Positions 43,732-52,212 of a stretch of DNA of 64,000 nucleotides are shown here, piece after piece. Below the pieces are notes generated by a model. That model did no database searches. It was not told where the DNA came from and saw nothing but the letters and a program-made list of their open reading frames with translations. This DNA comes from Astrobacterium formosum (lineage in GTDB: Bacteria > Pseudomonadota > Alphaproteobacteria > Rhizobiales > Xanthobacteraceae). The stretch lies in assembly GCA_030848545.1 (NCBI GenBank), contig JAVDCA010000021.1, forward strand, positions 1 to 64,000, given 5' to 3'. The translations under genes were made by a program, and so were the position numbers. The first letter of the stretch is position 1, and every line of letters begins with the position of its first letter.

Positions 43732-44772
43732 TCACGGTGCGGCGGTCGTCAGCTTCTCCACTTCGGCGAGGTCGGCCGTGAGAACGCGCACGCCCTCTTC
43801 GCGCGCACGCCGGTAGGCCGCCATTTCGCGATCGCCCGGCAGCATCACCGGGGCCGCCGGATCGGCCGCCGGCGTGCTGGTCAGGATGGAGCGGAAATCG
43901 GCAATCCGCTCCGCCAGCGTGGTATTCGACGCCAGCTTGCCGGCATTGATCACCAGGAAGACATGGCCGAGATTCTGCGCCGCTTCCGGGTTCTTGTCCC
44001 ACGCGCTGACATGGGTGAGGAATGCGGCGCCGGACAAGAGGCCGGCGAAGAGATCGACCATGACCGCCAGGCCGTAGCCCTTGTGGCCGCCGACCGGCAG
44101 CAGGAAGCCGCCGAGGCCGGCCTTGGGATCCGTCGTGGGCCGACCTTCGTTGTCCACCGCCCAGCCGGCCGGCATGCTCTTGCCCTCGGCGGCGAGCGCC
44201 CGCATCTTGCCCCGCGCCGCCACGCTCAAAGCGATGTCGAGGATGATCGGATCGCCGCCCGGGCTCGGAAAGCCCATGCCGAGGGGATTGTTGCCGACCC
44301 GCGTATCGCGTCCTCCCCACGGCGCGATGGTGGTCGTCGCATTGCTGGCGATGAACGACGCGCAGCCTTCCTGCGCGGCGAGGAAGCAGTACGGCACGAT
44401 GGGGCCGAAATGGTTGCTGCCATTGGCGAAGGCGGCACCGATGCCGACCGTGCGGGCTCCCTCGAGGGCCGCCTGGAGCGCCCGCATGCCGACCAGCGGG
44501 CCGATGCCGTTGTGGCCGTGCACAACGGCGAGGCCAGGCGCCACGCGCTCGACCACGACATCGGCCCTGGCGTCGATGCCGCCTATGCGCACGCGGCCGA
44601 GATACTGGGGAATGCGGATGATGCCGTGGGTATGCAGCCCGAACATGTCGGCAAGGACGAGGACGCGGGCCGCGAGCGCGGCCTCTTCCTCGCTCACGCC
44701 GCCGGACGCAAGGGCACGGGTTGCGAGCGCCAGAAGTCGTTCCTCGGCGATGATGGTTTCCTTGCCTGCCAT
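43732..44772 (-). CDS. Ldh-family (malate/L-lactate/ureidoglycolate-type) oxidoreductase
   Basis: A 346-residue NAD(P)-dependent dehydrogenase of the Ldh2/YlbC/ComC family, oxidising a 2-hydroxyacid such as malate, sulfolactate or ureidoglycolate. ADMFGLHTHGIIRIPQYLGRV, the catalytic-region GSNHFGPIVPYCFLAA, NNPLGMGFPSPGG and PVGGHKGYGLAVMVDLFAG are all present. The length is normal. The MBL-hydrolase gene lies 45 bases upstream on the same strand, so the two probably form an operon with the D-2-hydroxyacid dehydrogenase. Specificity cannot be derived from sequence. Confidence 0.93.
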   Translation of the reverse strand: MAGKETIIAEERLLALATRALASGGVSEEEAALAARVLVLADMFGLHTHGIIRIPQYLGRVRIGGIDARADVVVERVAPGLAVVHGHNGIGPLVGMRALQAALEGARTVGIGAAFANGSNHFGPIVPYCFLAAQEGCASFIASNATTTIAPWGGRDTRVGNNPLGMGFPSPGGDPIILDIALSVAARGKMRALAAEGKSMPAGWAVDNEGRPTTDPKAGLGGFLLPVGGHKGYGLAVMVDLFAGLLSGAAFLTHVSAWDKNPEAAQNLGHVFLVINAGKLASNTTLAERIADFRSILTSTPAADPAAPVMLPGDREMAAYRRAREEGVRVLTADLAEVEKLTTAAP

Positions 44773-44817
44773 GTCCGGCCCCGTTGTTTCCAGATGTGTC
44801 GATTGCGAGCCACGCCG

Positions 44818-45570
44818 TCAGCGGGGTGCGCTCATGTCGAAAGTGGTCGTCTGTTCCAGCGTCTCGGCGAACCAGGCATTGATGCCGGCCTTGCGCTCGG
44901 CGATGTAGACCGGCGCACCGTGCTCGTCGAGACGCAGGCTAAGATCGTGACCCGGAACGACGATGGTCCCGGGGACTTTGCGCCAGAGATTCCAGATGAG
45001 CTCGATCGAGGCGGTGCTCACCGCGTCGTCGATACTGGCATCGACCTTGCGGGACAGCAGCTCGGCGCGGTTCTTGGCGGAGTCGCCTGTGAAGATCACC
45101 GGCACCTCGTTCGCCGTGAGGTGGAAGATCAGCGAACCGGGCGTGTGGCCGGGTGCCGCCAAAGCGGTGATGCCGGGCAGGAACTCGTCACCGTCGCGCA
45201 CGCGGCGTACGCGCGGATCGTGCTCGAGCGCGTCGACGTAGAGCTCCGGCAGAGGATCGAAACGCGGCGGCTGCGCCGCCGCCCAGGCGAGTTCCTCGGC
45301 GCCGATCCACACGGTCGCCCGCTCGAAAAGGACGAAATTGACCGCGTGATCATAATGGGCGTGGGTCAGGACCACGTCGGTGATGTCCGACGGCGCGACC
45401 CCGACCGACTTGAGCTGCCGCTCGAGAGGCTTGCGGATTCCGAACGCTCCGACGTCGACAAGGATGTTTCGCGTGTCGGAGCGCAGCAACGCGATGGTGC
45501 TCCAGCCGAGCCCGCCGTGGCAAACCGCCCGGCCCGGGAAGCCTTGGATCAGAACGTCGATATGATACAT
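44818..45570 (-). CDS. MBL-fold metallo-hydrolase
   Basis: A 250-residue metallo-beta-lactamase-fold hydrolase. The metal motif HAHYDHA gives His70, His72, Asp74 and His75; APGHTPGSL, TGDSAKNR and VPGHD supply the remaining ligands. It resembles the N-acyl homoserine lactonase and lactone-hydrolase type rather than beta-lactamases. There is no signal peptide, so it acts in the cytoplasm. It stands between the Ldh-family and D-2-hydroxyacid dehydrogenase genes and may open a lactone or thioester of the pathway intermediate. The start at 45570 avoids a charged shadow-like extension. Confidence 0.88.
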   Translation of the reverse strand: MYHIDVLIQGFPGRAVCHGGLGWSTIALLRSDTRNILVDVGAFGIRKPLERQLKSVGVAPSDITDVVLTHAHYDHAVNFVLFERATVWIGAEELAWAAAQPPRFDPLPELYVDALEHDPRVRRVRDGDEFLPGITALAAPGHTPGSLIFHLTANEVPVIFTGDSAKNRAELLSRKVDASIDDAVSTASIELIWNLWRKVPGTIVVPGHDLSLRLDEHGAPVYIAERKAGINAWFAETLEQTTTFDMSAPR

Positions 45571-45720
45571 CTTTCGCCACCCGTTTCTTTCGTCCGGCTC
45601 GAATTCCCGTCGCATGGACGTTCCCGGTCGCGCCTCCCGGGTCGGATCCGATGACGGCGCATGGTCCGACGGGCTTTCGCTTTTGGAACGCCCGCACGCT
45701 CCGCACCGTCGTCTCGGTCG

Positions 45721-46737
45721 CTAGGATGCCCCCGGACCGGCGCCGATCTCGAACCGCGCGCGCACGTCGGGATTGCACAATCCGCGCTCGGGGAGCTCAC
45801 CGTCGAGCATTCGGACGAGATTCGTGGCGGCCTGCTTCAGGGTGCGTTCGCGCGTGCGCGTCGTCGTGCCGGCGTGGTGCGGCGTCAGGATCACGTTGTC
45901 CATGGTCAGGAAAGGGTTGTCGGGCTCGATGGGCTCGGTGTTGAACACGTCCAACGCCGCGCCGGAGAGGTCACCCGCCCGTAACGCCGCCGTCAGCGCC
46001 GCGTCGTCGATCAGGGCGGCACGGGAGGTGTTGACGATGAGTGCACCGCGCTTCATCCGGCCGAAGCGAGCGGCATCGAACATGCCGCGGGTCGCCGGCG
46101 TCACGGTCATATGCAGGGAAACGACGTCAGCGGCCACCAGGAGCTCATCGAGCTGTTCGACCCGTTCCACCCCGATCGCCGCCATTACCTGCGGCGTCTG
46201 GTAAGGATCGAATGCAAGAACGCGCATTCCGAGCGCGCTCATCTTGCGGCCGACGAGTTGCCCGATATTCCCGCAGCCGACCAAACCGAGCACGGATCCT
46301 TCGACATCGCCGCCGATCAACTTTCGCGCCTGCTTCCACCGGCCCGATTTGACGAGGTGATCCAGACGCGGCGTGTGCCGCAGCAGCGACAGGATCAGGG
46401 CGACCGTGTGCTCGGCCACACCCAATGCGTTCGCTCCCGGTGTGTTGGTGACCGGGATGCCCCGTTCGGTCGCAGCCTGCAGGTCGATGGTTTCGATACC
46501 AGCACCGTATTTCGACAGGGCGCGCAGTCGCGGCGCCGCCTCGATGACGCTGCGAGGGACCTTCTCGAAGGCAGTCAGAATGGCTCCCTCGACCTCCGCG
46601 AATACCGCACCCAGCTCTTCCGGGCCATAGACGCGTTCCGGTTCCGCCACGATCTCGCAACGCGGCTCCAGGATCGGCCGAGCGAACTCGTAGAACTGCC
46701 AAAGCGTGCCGGGGAAATATACTTTTGGTCGTCCCAT
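45721..46737 (-). CDS. D-2-hydroxyacid dehydrogenase
   Basis: A 338-residue NAD-dependent enzyme of the D-isomer-specific 2-hydroxyacid dehydrogenase family (SerA/GyaR group). The NAD-binding GLVGCGNIGQLVGRKM follows the catalytic-domain NTPGANALGVAEHT. The catalytic residues appear as Arg in IVNTSRAALID, Glu in VFNTEPIE and His in LTPHHAGTTT. It probably converts a 2-hydroxyacid and its 2-keto acid. It is divergent from the second LysR gene, mirroring the amidohydrolase and first LysR pair, and starts a minus-strand run through the MBL and Ldh-family genes. Confidence 0.93.
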   Translation of the reverse strand: MGRPKVYFPGTLWQFYEFARPILEPRCEIVAEPERVYGPEELGAVFAEVEGAILTAFEKVPRSVIEAAPRLRALSKYGAGIETIDLQAATERGIPVTNTPGANALGVAEHTVALILSLLRHTPRLDHLVKSGRWKQARKLIGGDVEGSVLGLVGCGNIGQLVGRKMSALGMRVLAFDPYQTPQVMAAIGVERVEQLDELLVAADVVSLHMTVTPATRGMFDAARFGRMKRGALIVNTSRAALIDDAALTAALRAGDLSGAALDVFNTEPIEPDNPFLTMDNVILTPHHAGTTTRTRERTLKQAATNLVRMLDGELPERGLCNPDVRARFEIGAGPGAS

Positions 46738-47107
46738 TTCGCCGTCCCTTGAAGCCGCACGAGTGCATCAACCCGCGATCCCGAGTGCGCACCGAACCCG
46801 GGCAGGCTTCCACAGACGGTCGGACGGGTCCAATCATCCATGCGCGGCCGGATATTAAACGATGTTATGCAGCACACGCCTCGTCTGCGGCGCAACCGCC
46901 CGTATAAACGATGGGATAGATCGGCTCGCGGAGGACCGCGCGGCATGCCATTCCGGACTCGCGGGACCGAAATCCGATACGGACGTTCATCGGGGAATCT
47001 GGTTCCGTGTCAGGTGAGGCGATCGCGAACATGCGGAAATCGAACAATCCGCACACCCGCGTGTGGTCTGATATAACGCCGCAGCATCAACGGTCCGAAG
47101 GTGGAGC
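46738..47107. other. Divergent regulatory region of lysR copy 2
   Basis: These 370 bases hold no gene. They include the shared LysR-type element at 46828-46873 and, 49 bases further on, a second copy of its core TAAACGATG (46905-46913; the first is at 46856-46864). Such direct repetition is typical of LysR recognition and activation sites. Confidence 0.5.
46828..46873. promoter_or_regulatory. LysR-type regulatory element, copy 2
   Basis: A 46-base block matching the one at 40851-40896 in length, order and orientation. GTCCAATCAT is identical; then comes a TAT-rich half-site region (ATATTAAACGATGTTATG) and a final TGCAGC. It sits 91 bases before the D-2-hydroxyacid dehydrogenase start, against 82 bases for copy 1 and the amidohydrolase, so it is placed like an activator site for the minus-strand genes. 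Confidence 0.6.
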
Positions 47108-48019
47108 ATGACCAGTTCGCGCATGACGCTTAGACAGATGGAGGTCTTCTACGCGATCATGAAGACGGGTAGCGTCACGGGTGCCGCGACCTTGCTGAAC
47201 ACGACACAGCCTGGCGTGAGCACGGTGCTTCGCCACTGTGAATCCCAACTGCGCATGAAACTCTTCGATCGTATCGCCGGACGGTTGCATCCGACTCCGG
47301 AGGCGAAGGAGCTCCTGCCCGATGTCGAGGCGGTCTTCGCCCGCGTAGACACTGTGAACCGCCGCACTCGGGAGCTCGTCTCCGGGCAACGCGGCACGCT
47401 CTCGATCGCCGCCGCGTTTCCCATCGCGAACGGGTATCTAAGCCGTGCAGTGGCACAGTTCATGACCGATCGAAAGGACACCAGCGTCGTCCTGCGCTCC
47501 ATGCCGTCCCGCGAGGTGCTGGAATGCGTCGTGAACCGCGAAGTCGAGCTCGGGGTCGCATTCGAGCCCTTGAGCAGCCCCGCCATCGACCTCGATTTGC
47601 TGGTTCCCGCGGGTATCGCCTGCGTCCTCAGGCCGGACCATCCGCTTGCCGCCCGGGCCGAGATCGACGTCAGAGATCTGACGGAAGAGCCGATCATCAC
47701 CTATCTTCCGTTCATCCCTCAACGGACGTTCGTCGATCACGCCTTCATTCAGGCCAATGCGATACCGCGTATCGTCGCCGAAGTGACGATCTCACTGACG
47801 GGCATCATGTTGGCGCAGTCCGGAATCGGCATCGCGCTTGTCGAACCGTTCCTGGTGGCCGGGATGAACATCCAATCGGTCGTCACGCGCCCGCTCAAGC
47901 CGCGCATCGACATGAACGCGTATCTGATCAGGAACAAGAATGCCCCGCGCTCCAAGCTGATGGAGATCTTCGTCGAATATCTCCGGAAGATCCTGCGTCA
48001 AGACTTTGTACAAACGTAA
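47108..48019 (+). CDS. LysR-family transcriptional regulator, copy 2
   Basis: A 303-residue regulator starting MTSSRMTLRQMEVFYAIMKTG. It aligns without gaps with the first LysR over nearly all its length, and by eye about three quarters of residues match, including the HTH and the effector-domain segments IAAAFPIANGYLS and LVEP.LVAGM. It lacks the C-terminal tail of copy 1. The aconitase gene begins 52 bases downstream on the same strand, and the D-2-hydroxyacid dehydrogenase is divergent. The two paralogs probably answer to related effectors and may share sites. Confidence 0.92.
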   Translation: MTSSRMTLRQMEVFYAIMKTGSVTGAATLLNTTQPGVSTVLRHCESQLRMKLFDRIAGRLHPTPEAKELLPDVEAVFARVDTVNRRTRELVSGQRGTLSIAAAFPIANGYLSRAVAQFMTDRKDTSVVLRSMPSREVLECVVNREVELGVAFEPLSSPAIDLDLLVPAGIACVLRPDHPLAARAEIDVRDLTEEPIITYLPFIPQRTFVDHAFIQANAIPRIVAEVTISLTGIMLAQSGIGIALVEPFLVAGMNIQSVVTRPLKPRIDMNAYLIRNKNAPRSKLMEIFVEYLRKILRQDFVQT

Positions 48020-48071
48020 GACCCAGGATGGAGTTTAGGCCTATTGTGGCCCCACTGAGGAACGCGTTGAC

Positions 48072-50696
48072 ATGATCCCGATCACTGAATTTTCCAGCAA
48101 CGGCATTGCCCACCGGATCGTCGATCTTCATGCATACGCCGGCACGCGGCTTCTCCGCCTGCCGTATTTCCACCGGGTCCTGCTCGAAAACGTGCTGCGC
48201 AATGCCGCCGACCGCAACGCCGATGCCGCACGGGAGATCTTGCTGTGGCTCGATCACGGCACCAGCGAGGCGGAAATTCCCTTCCGTCCGGTGCGGATCA
48301 TGATGCACGACACGACGTGCGTCCCCGCCCTTGTCGACATCGCCGGCCTGCGCGCCGCGGTTGCCGAAGCCGGCGGTGACCCGACCCGGCTCAACCCGGT
48401 GCTGCCGGTCGACGTTTCGGTCGATCATTCGATCGCCGTCGACCGCTTCTGCTCGCCCGACGCGATGGCCGCCAACGTGGCGCGCGAATACGAGCGCAAC
48501 GGCGAGCGCTACCGGTTCATGAAATGGGCGACCCTCGCCCTTGACGGACTGCGCGTTCATCCGCCCGGCACCGGCATCATGCACACCCTCAATCTCGAGC
48601 GCCTCGCGAGCGTCGTGACGACCGAGATGCGCGACGGCGAGGCGTGGGCGGTCCCCGACACGCTGATCGGCACCGACAGTCACACGCCGATGATCAACGG
48701 CATCGGCGTGGTCGCCTGGGGCGTGGGCGGGCTCGAGGCGGAGAGCGTTTTGTTCGGCATGCCGGTGACGATGCGGGTGCCGGACATCGTCGGCGTACGG
48801 CTCGTGGGCGCGCCGCGGGAAAGCTGTCTGGCGACAGACCTCGCGCTCGCGGTCACCGAGCGGCTGCGCCGGATCGATCTCTCCGACTGCTTCGTCGAAT
48901 TCTTCGGTCCCGGCGTCGCCTCGCTGTCGGCGGGGCAGCGCGCCGTGATCGCAAACATGACCCCGGAGTTCGGCGCCAATTCCGGCTACTTCCCGATCGA
49001 CCGCCGCGTGCTCGACTATCTCGCCGCCACCGGACGCCCGGCCGAACAGGTCGCCCTCGTCCGCGACTATGCAATGCGGCAAGGCCTGTGGTTCGATCCC
49101 GACGCCAACCCGCGCTACAGCGACGAGATCGAGTTCGATCTCGGCTCGGTGGAAACGAGCGTAGCCGGGCCACGGCGGCCGCAGGATCGCTGGCCCGCCG
49201 GATCGACCGCGAAGGCGATCGCGGCCATCCGTCCCCTCACTCGAGCATCCTCGCGGGACGACAGGACAACCCCTCCGGACGGCGCGGTTGCCATCGCCGC
49301 GATCACCAGTTGTACTAATACGTCCGATATCGGCCTGCTCATCGCCGCCGGCCTGCTCGCCCGCAAGGCGCGACGGCTCGGCCTAAAACCGCCTTCCTGG
49401 GTGAAGACCTCGCTGGCGCCGGGATCGCCCACGGCCGAACACCTCCTGCGGCGAGCCGGGCTGCTCGACGATCTGGCCGCACTCGGATTCGACATCGTCG
49501 GCTATGGATGCACGACCTGCATCGGCAATTCCGGGCCCCTCACGGCCGAGATCGAATGCGCCGTTCGGGACCGCGGAGTCCTCCCAGTCGCCGTGCTGTC
49601 GGGCAACCGGAATTTTCCCGGCCGCGTCCATCCGGACATCGAGGCGGGCTTTCTCGCCTCACCGCCCCTGGTCGTGGCGTTCGCCCTGGCCGGAGACGTC
49701 GACAGGGACATTGTCGCCGACCCGCTCTCTCACACCAAAGCCGGACAGCCAGTCCGCCTCGCCGACCTCTGGCCCACTGCTGCGGAAATCGAAGCTGCCG
49801 CCACTCGGGCTATCGACCCGGCGGACTACCCCTCCACCTATGCAGGTGCGGAAGCAAGCCGGAAATGGGCGGATCTGAATGCACCCACGGGCGCGTTGTT
49901 TCCCTGGGACGAACATTCCACCTACATTCGCCGCCCTCCGTTTGCGGGCGGTGGGCCGGGCAGCCGGCTCGGTCGTTTTCGTGCCCATCCTCTCATCGTG
50001 CTCGGCGACGATATCACCACCGACCATATCTCCCCGGCCGGGCAGATTCCGCCCGACAGCGCCGCCGGCCGGCACCTGGTGGAGTGCGGCGAGGACGCGG
50101 CCGACCTCAACGTATTTGCTGCGCGCCGCGGCAATTGGCGAGCCATGCTGCGCGGAATGTTCACCAACAAGACGGTGCGCAACCTCCTCGCTGACGACAT
50201 CCCGCCCGGTTCGACCGTCCATGCCGGCAGTGGCGAGGTCCTGCCGTTGTTTCAGGCCGCAGAGCGCTACGGCGCCGAACAGGTTTCGACGGTCATCGTT
50301 GCGGGCGAACGGTACGGCATGGGTTCGTCACGGGACTGGGCCGCGAAAGGCGTCGGCCTGCTCGCCGTCCGCGCCGTCCTCGCACTTAGTTTCGAACGAA
50401 TCCACCGATCCAATCTTATCGGCATGGGCATACTGCCGCTGAAACTGCCGGCAGATGCATGTCCTCATCAACTTGCACTGCGTCCCGAAGACGAACTCGA
50501 AATCGATGCGGCGATTGATCGTCTGTCTCCAAGATGTCCGGTCAGCGTGACGATCCACCGCCGCCGTGGTGACGCACGTACTTTCAATGCGACGGCGGCC
50601 ATCGAGACGAAACTCGAAATCCAGGTCCTAGCCGCTGGCGGCCTTCTCCCACTGATGCTGACGAGGGCTTTGGCGCAAGGCGCAGGCACGGATTGA
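48072..50696 (+). CDS. Aconitate hydratase family protein (AcnA type)
   Basis: An 874-residue [4Fe-4S] hydro-lyase. The cluster ligands are visible as SCTNTSD (Cys near 413) and GCTTCIGNSG (two Cys near 479-482). LIGTDSHTPMINGIGVVAWGVGG marks the active site, and the C-terminal swivel domain has GDDITTDHISPAGQIP and YGMGSSRDWAAKG. It is slightly shorter than housekeeping AcnA (about 890-905). Its place after a LysR gene and near a PrpD homologue suggests a dedicated catabolic aconitase or methylisocitrate dehydratase rather than the TCA enzyme. No PrpF or PrpC gene is visible, so the methylcitrate cycle is not established. Confidence 0.93.
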   Translation: MIPITEFSSNGIAHRIVDLHAYAGTRLLRLPYFHRVLLENVLRNAADRNADAAREILLWLDHGTSEAEIPFRPVRIMMHDTTCVPALVDIAGLRAAVAEAGGDPTRLNPVLPVDVSVDHSIAVDRFCSPDAMAANVAREYERNGERYRFMKWATLALDGLRVHPPGTGIMHTLNLERLASVVTTEMRDGEAWAVPDTLIGTDSHTPMINGIGVVAWGVGGLEAESVLFGMPVTMRVPDIVGVRLVGAPRESCLATDLALAVTERLRRIDLSDCFVEFFGPGVASLSAGQRAVIANMTPEFGANSGYFPIDRRVLDYLAATGRPAEQVALVRDYAMRQGLWFDPDANPRYSDEIEFDLGSVETSVAGPRRPQDRWPAGSTAKAIAAIRPLTRASSRDDRTTPPDGAVAIAAITSCTNTSDIGLLIAAGLLARKARRLGLKPPSWVKTSLAPGSPTAEHLLRRAGLLDDLAALGFDIVGYGCTTCIGNSGPLTAEIECAVRDRGVLPVAVLSGNRNFPGRVHPDIEAGFLASPPLVVAFALAGDVDRDIVADPLSHTKAGQPVRLADLWPTAAEIEAAATRAIDPADYPSTYAGAEASRKWADLNAPTGALFPWDEHSTYIRRPPFAGGGPGSRLGRFRAHPLIVLGDDITTDHISPAGQIPPDSAAGRHLVECGEDAADLNVFAARRGNWRAMLRGMFTNKTVRNLLADDIPPGSTVHAGSGEVLPLFQAAERYGAEQVSTVIVAGERYGMGSSRDWAAKGVGLLAVRAVLALSFERIHRSNLIGMGILPLKLPADACPHQLALRPEDELEIDAAIDRLSPRCPVSVTIHRRRGDARTFNATAAIETKLEIQVLAAGGLLPLMLTRALAQGAGTD

Positions 50697-51284
50697 AATC
50701 GGCCGGACCAATCGTACCGCGCGTTCTCTTGCCGTTAAGGTGCCGATGACCGCTGTGGGTCAGAGGACTAAACCGCTCGCGCGACACCGCATCGCGCCGC
50801 CACAGGGCTGGCTGTTTCCGGGCCAGAACCCCTCCAATCCGATGATGGCGCGCCAACTCAATCGCGCCTGCCATGCGGCCGCCCAGGCCGAGATCGGCAA
50901 GCGCGTGACGCCGCACGCCTTGCGCCACAGCTTCGCGGCCCGCCTGCTCGAACATAACGTCAGCAGCGTGAGGCGATCCAGCGGGCACATGACGTCGCGG
51001 ATGGTATTGGTGGTGACGCGAGGTGGATCGCTCGCGTTCAAGAAGAGCCTTTCCGGCATCGTCGCCAGAGGCCAACGCGAAATCCCCATAGCGCCTGATG
51101 CGCCGCCGCCCCCGAACGTCCCGCGGTTTCCTCCCTTGGAAGGGTTCGTATTCCGGCCGCCTCGGCCCGCCGTAACGCCAACGTGCGGCCGACATCCGAA
51201 CACATTCATATGAGCAGGCATTCGCCATCGAGGCGCGACATGCGAGGCAGGCCACCAGATCAAGTCTTCAGCTCTATGTGAATT
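50697..51284. other. Gap holding a wrecked integrase remnant
   Basis: The only recognisable content of this 588-base gap between the aconitase and deacetylase genes is the tyrosine-recombinase debris at 50806-51020. The rest, about 51020-51284, shows no gene. The remnant marks a boundary between two unrelated catabolic clusters. Confidence 0.6.
50806..51020 (+). pseudogene. Tyrosine recombinase (integrase) remnant with inverted tail
   Basis: On the plus strand, 50806-50961 encodes GWLFPGQNPSNPMMARQLNRAC, then KRVTPHALRHSFAARLLEHNV, the catalytic-domain middle of an IS91-associated phage-type integrase with the HxLRH box. The expected continuation with the Tyr nucleophile is absent. Immediately after it, the opposite strand at 51020-50967 encodes RVTTNTIRDVMCPLDRLT, which matches the extreme C-terminal part of the same protein family (normally RVATNTI..V.SPLDRL). 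The tail has been inverted relative to the body, and both N-terminus and nucleophile region are gone, so the gene is dead. Confidence 0.8.
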
Positions 51285-52211
51285 TCAGCTTACGGTGATT
51301 TGCTGCGTTGAATGCGCCTGCACCGAGGCAAAGTGCGCCGCGATATCTCGGCGCCGCGCGATCCATACACGGTCACCGGCGGCCGCCAATCGTTCCAGGA
51401 TGGTGCGCACCGCCGCAAAGCGCGCAGGCCGGCCGCAGATGCGCAGGTGGAAGCCGATCGATAGAACCTTTGTTTGGCCCGCCGAGGCTTCATCCAGCAG
51501 TAGATTGAGTGCAGCGCCGACATAGCAGGAAAAGTCGTCCGGCCGCACGAAACCATTTGGGTGAAAGAACTTCATGTCGTTGGTGTCGAATCCGTAGGGC
51601 ACGACCAGCATGGTGCGGCCGCCATCGGTGTCGCGCCAATACGGCAGATCGTCGTCGAGGGCGTTGGAATCGTAAAGGAAGCCGAGTTCGGCCAGCAGCC
51701 CCCGCGTCCATGGGCTCTGGCCGCCGCGACACATGAAGCCGACCGGCGTCTCGCCGGTCGCGGCGAAGATGGCGTCGCGCGTTCGGATGATATCCGCCCG
51801 CTCCGCTGCGCGTTCCTGATAGTGCGAATGGGCGAGCCAGCGCCAGCCATGCACGGCGGGCTCGTGGCCGGCCGCGACCGCGGCGCGGGCGATCTCCGGC
51901 GCCCGCTCCACCGCCCGGCCGCACATCATGAAGGTCGCCGGCATCTGGTGCGCCGCAAACGCATCGAGGAAACGCCAGATGCCCACGCGCATGCCGTAGT
52001 CGAACGTGGACTCCTGCGCGAGATCGCGCACCCCCGGCGGCTGCACCGACTGCACTTCGCCGAACCGCTCGGTGACGCCATCGCCCGCCTCGATGCTGAG
52101 CTCGCCCCCTTCCTCGAAGTTCACCACCAGCGAGACAGCGAGTCGCGCGCCGTTCGGCCAGGTGAAGCTCGGAGGCCTTCGGCCGTAACCGACCAAGTCG
52201 CGGGCCGTCAT
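51285..52211 (-). CDS. Polysaccharide deacetylase-family hydrolase (PuuE allantoinase-like)
   Basis: A 308-residue NodB-fold protein without a signal peptide. FTWPNGARLAVSLVVNFEEGGE at the front, EPAVHGWRWLAHSHYQ with the conserved His, GFMCRGGQSPWTRGLLAELGFLYDSNA, and a C-terminal SIGFHLRICGRPARF are the signature of the cytoplasmic PuuE/cofactor-free allantoinase branch rather than chitin deacetylases. Members open cyclic ureides or amides. The start at 52211 directly follows the stop of the ABC permease gene (one base between), so it belongs to the importer operon. This fits a heterocycle-degrading pathway. Confidence 0.88.
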   Translation of the reverse strand: MTARDLVGYGRRPPSFTWPNGARLAVSLVVNFEEGGELSIEAGDGVTERFGEVQSVQPPGVRDLAQESTFDYGMRVGIWRFLDAFAAHQMPATFMMCGRAVERAPEIARAAVAAGHEPAVHGWRWLAHSHYQERAAERADIIRTRDAIFAATGETPVGFMCRGGQSPWTRGLLAELGFLYDSNALDDDLPYWRDTDGGRTMLVVPYGFDTNDMKFFHPNGFVRPDDFSCYVGAALNLLLDEASAGQTKVLSIGFHLRICGRPARFAAVRTILERLAAAGDRVWIARRRDIAAHFASVQAHSTQQITVS

Positions 52212-52212
52212 G

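Noticed and set aside
42579-43781. 400-codon plus-strand frame overlapping the PrpD-like gene
   Set aside because: It is in another frame of the same strand, is Arg-rich and has no motifs, whereas the chosen frame shows the whole MmgE/PrpD pattern.
51060-51213. Pro-rich C-terminal extension of the integrase fragment frame
   Set aside because: It arises after the inversion point and has no similarity to integrases; it is read-through into unrelated DNA.
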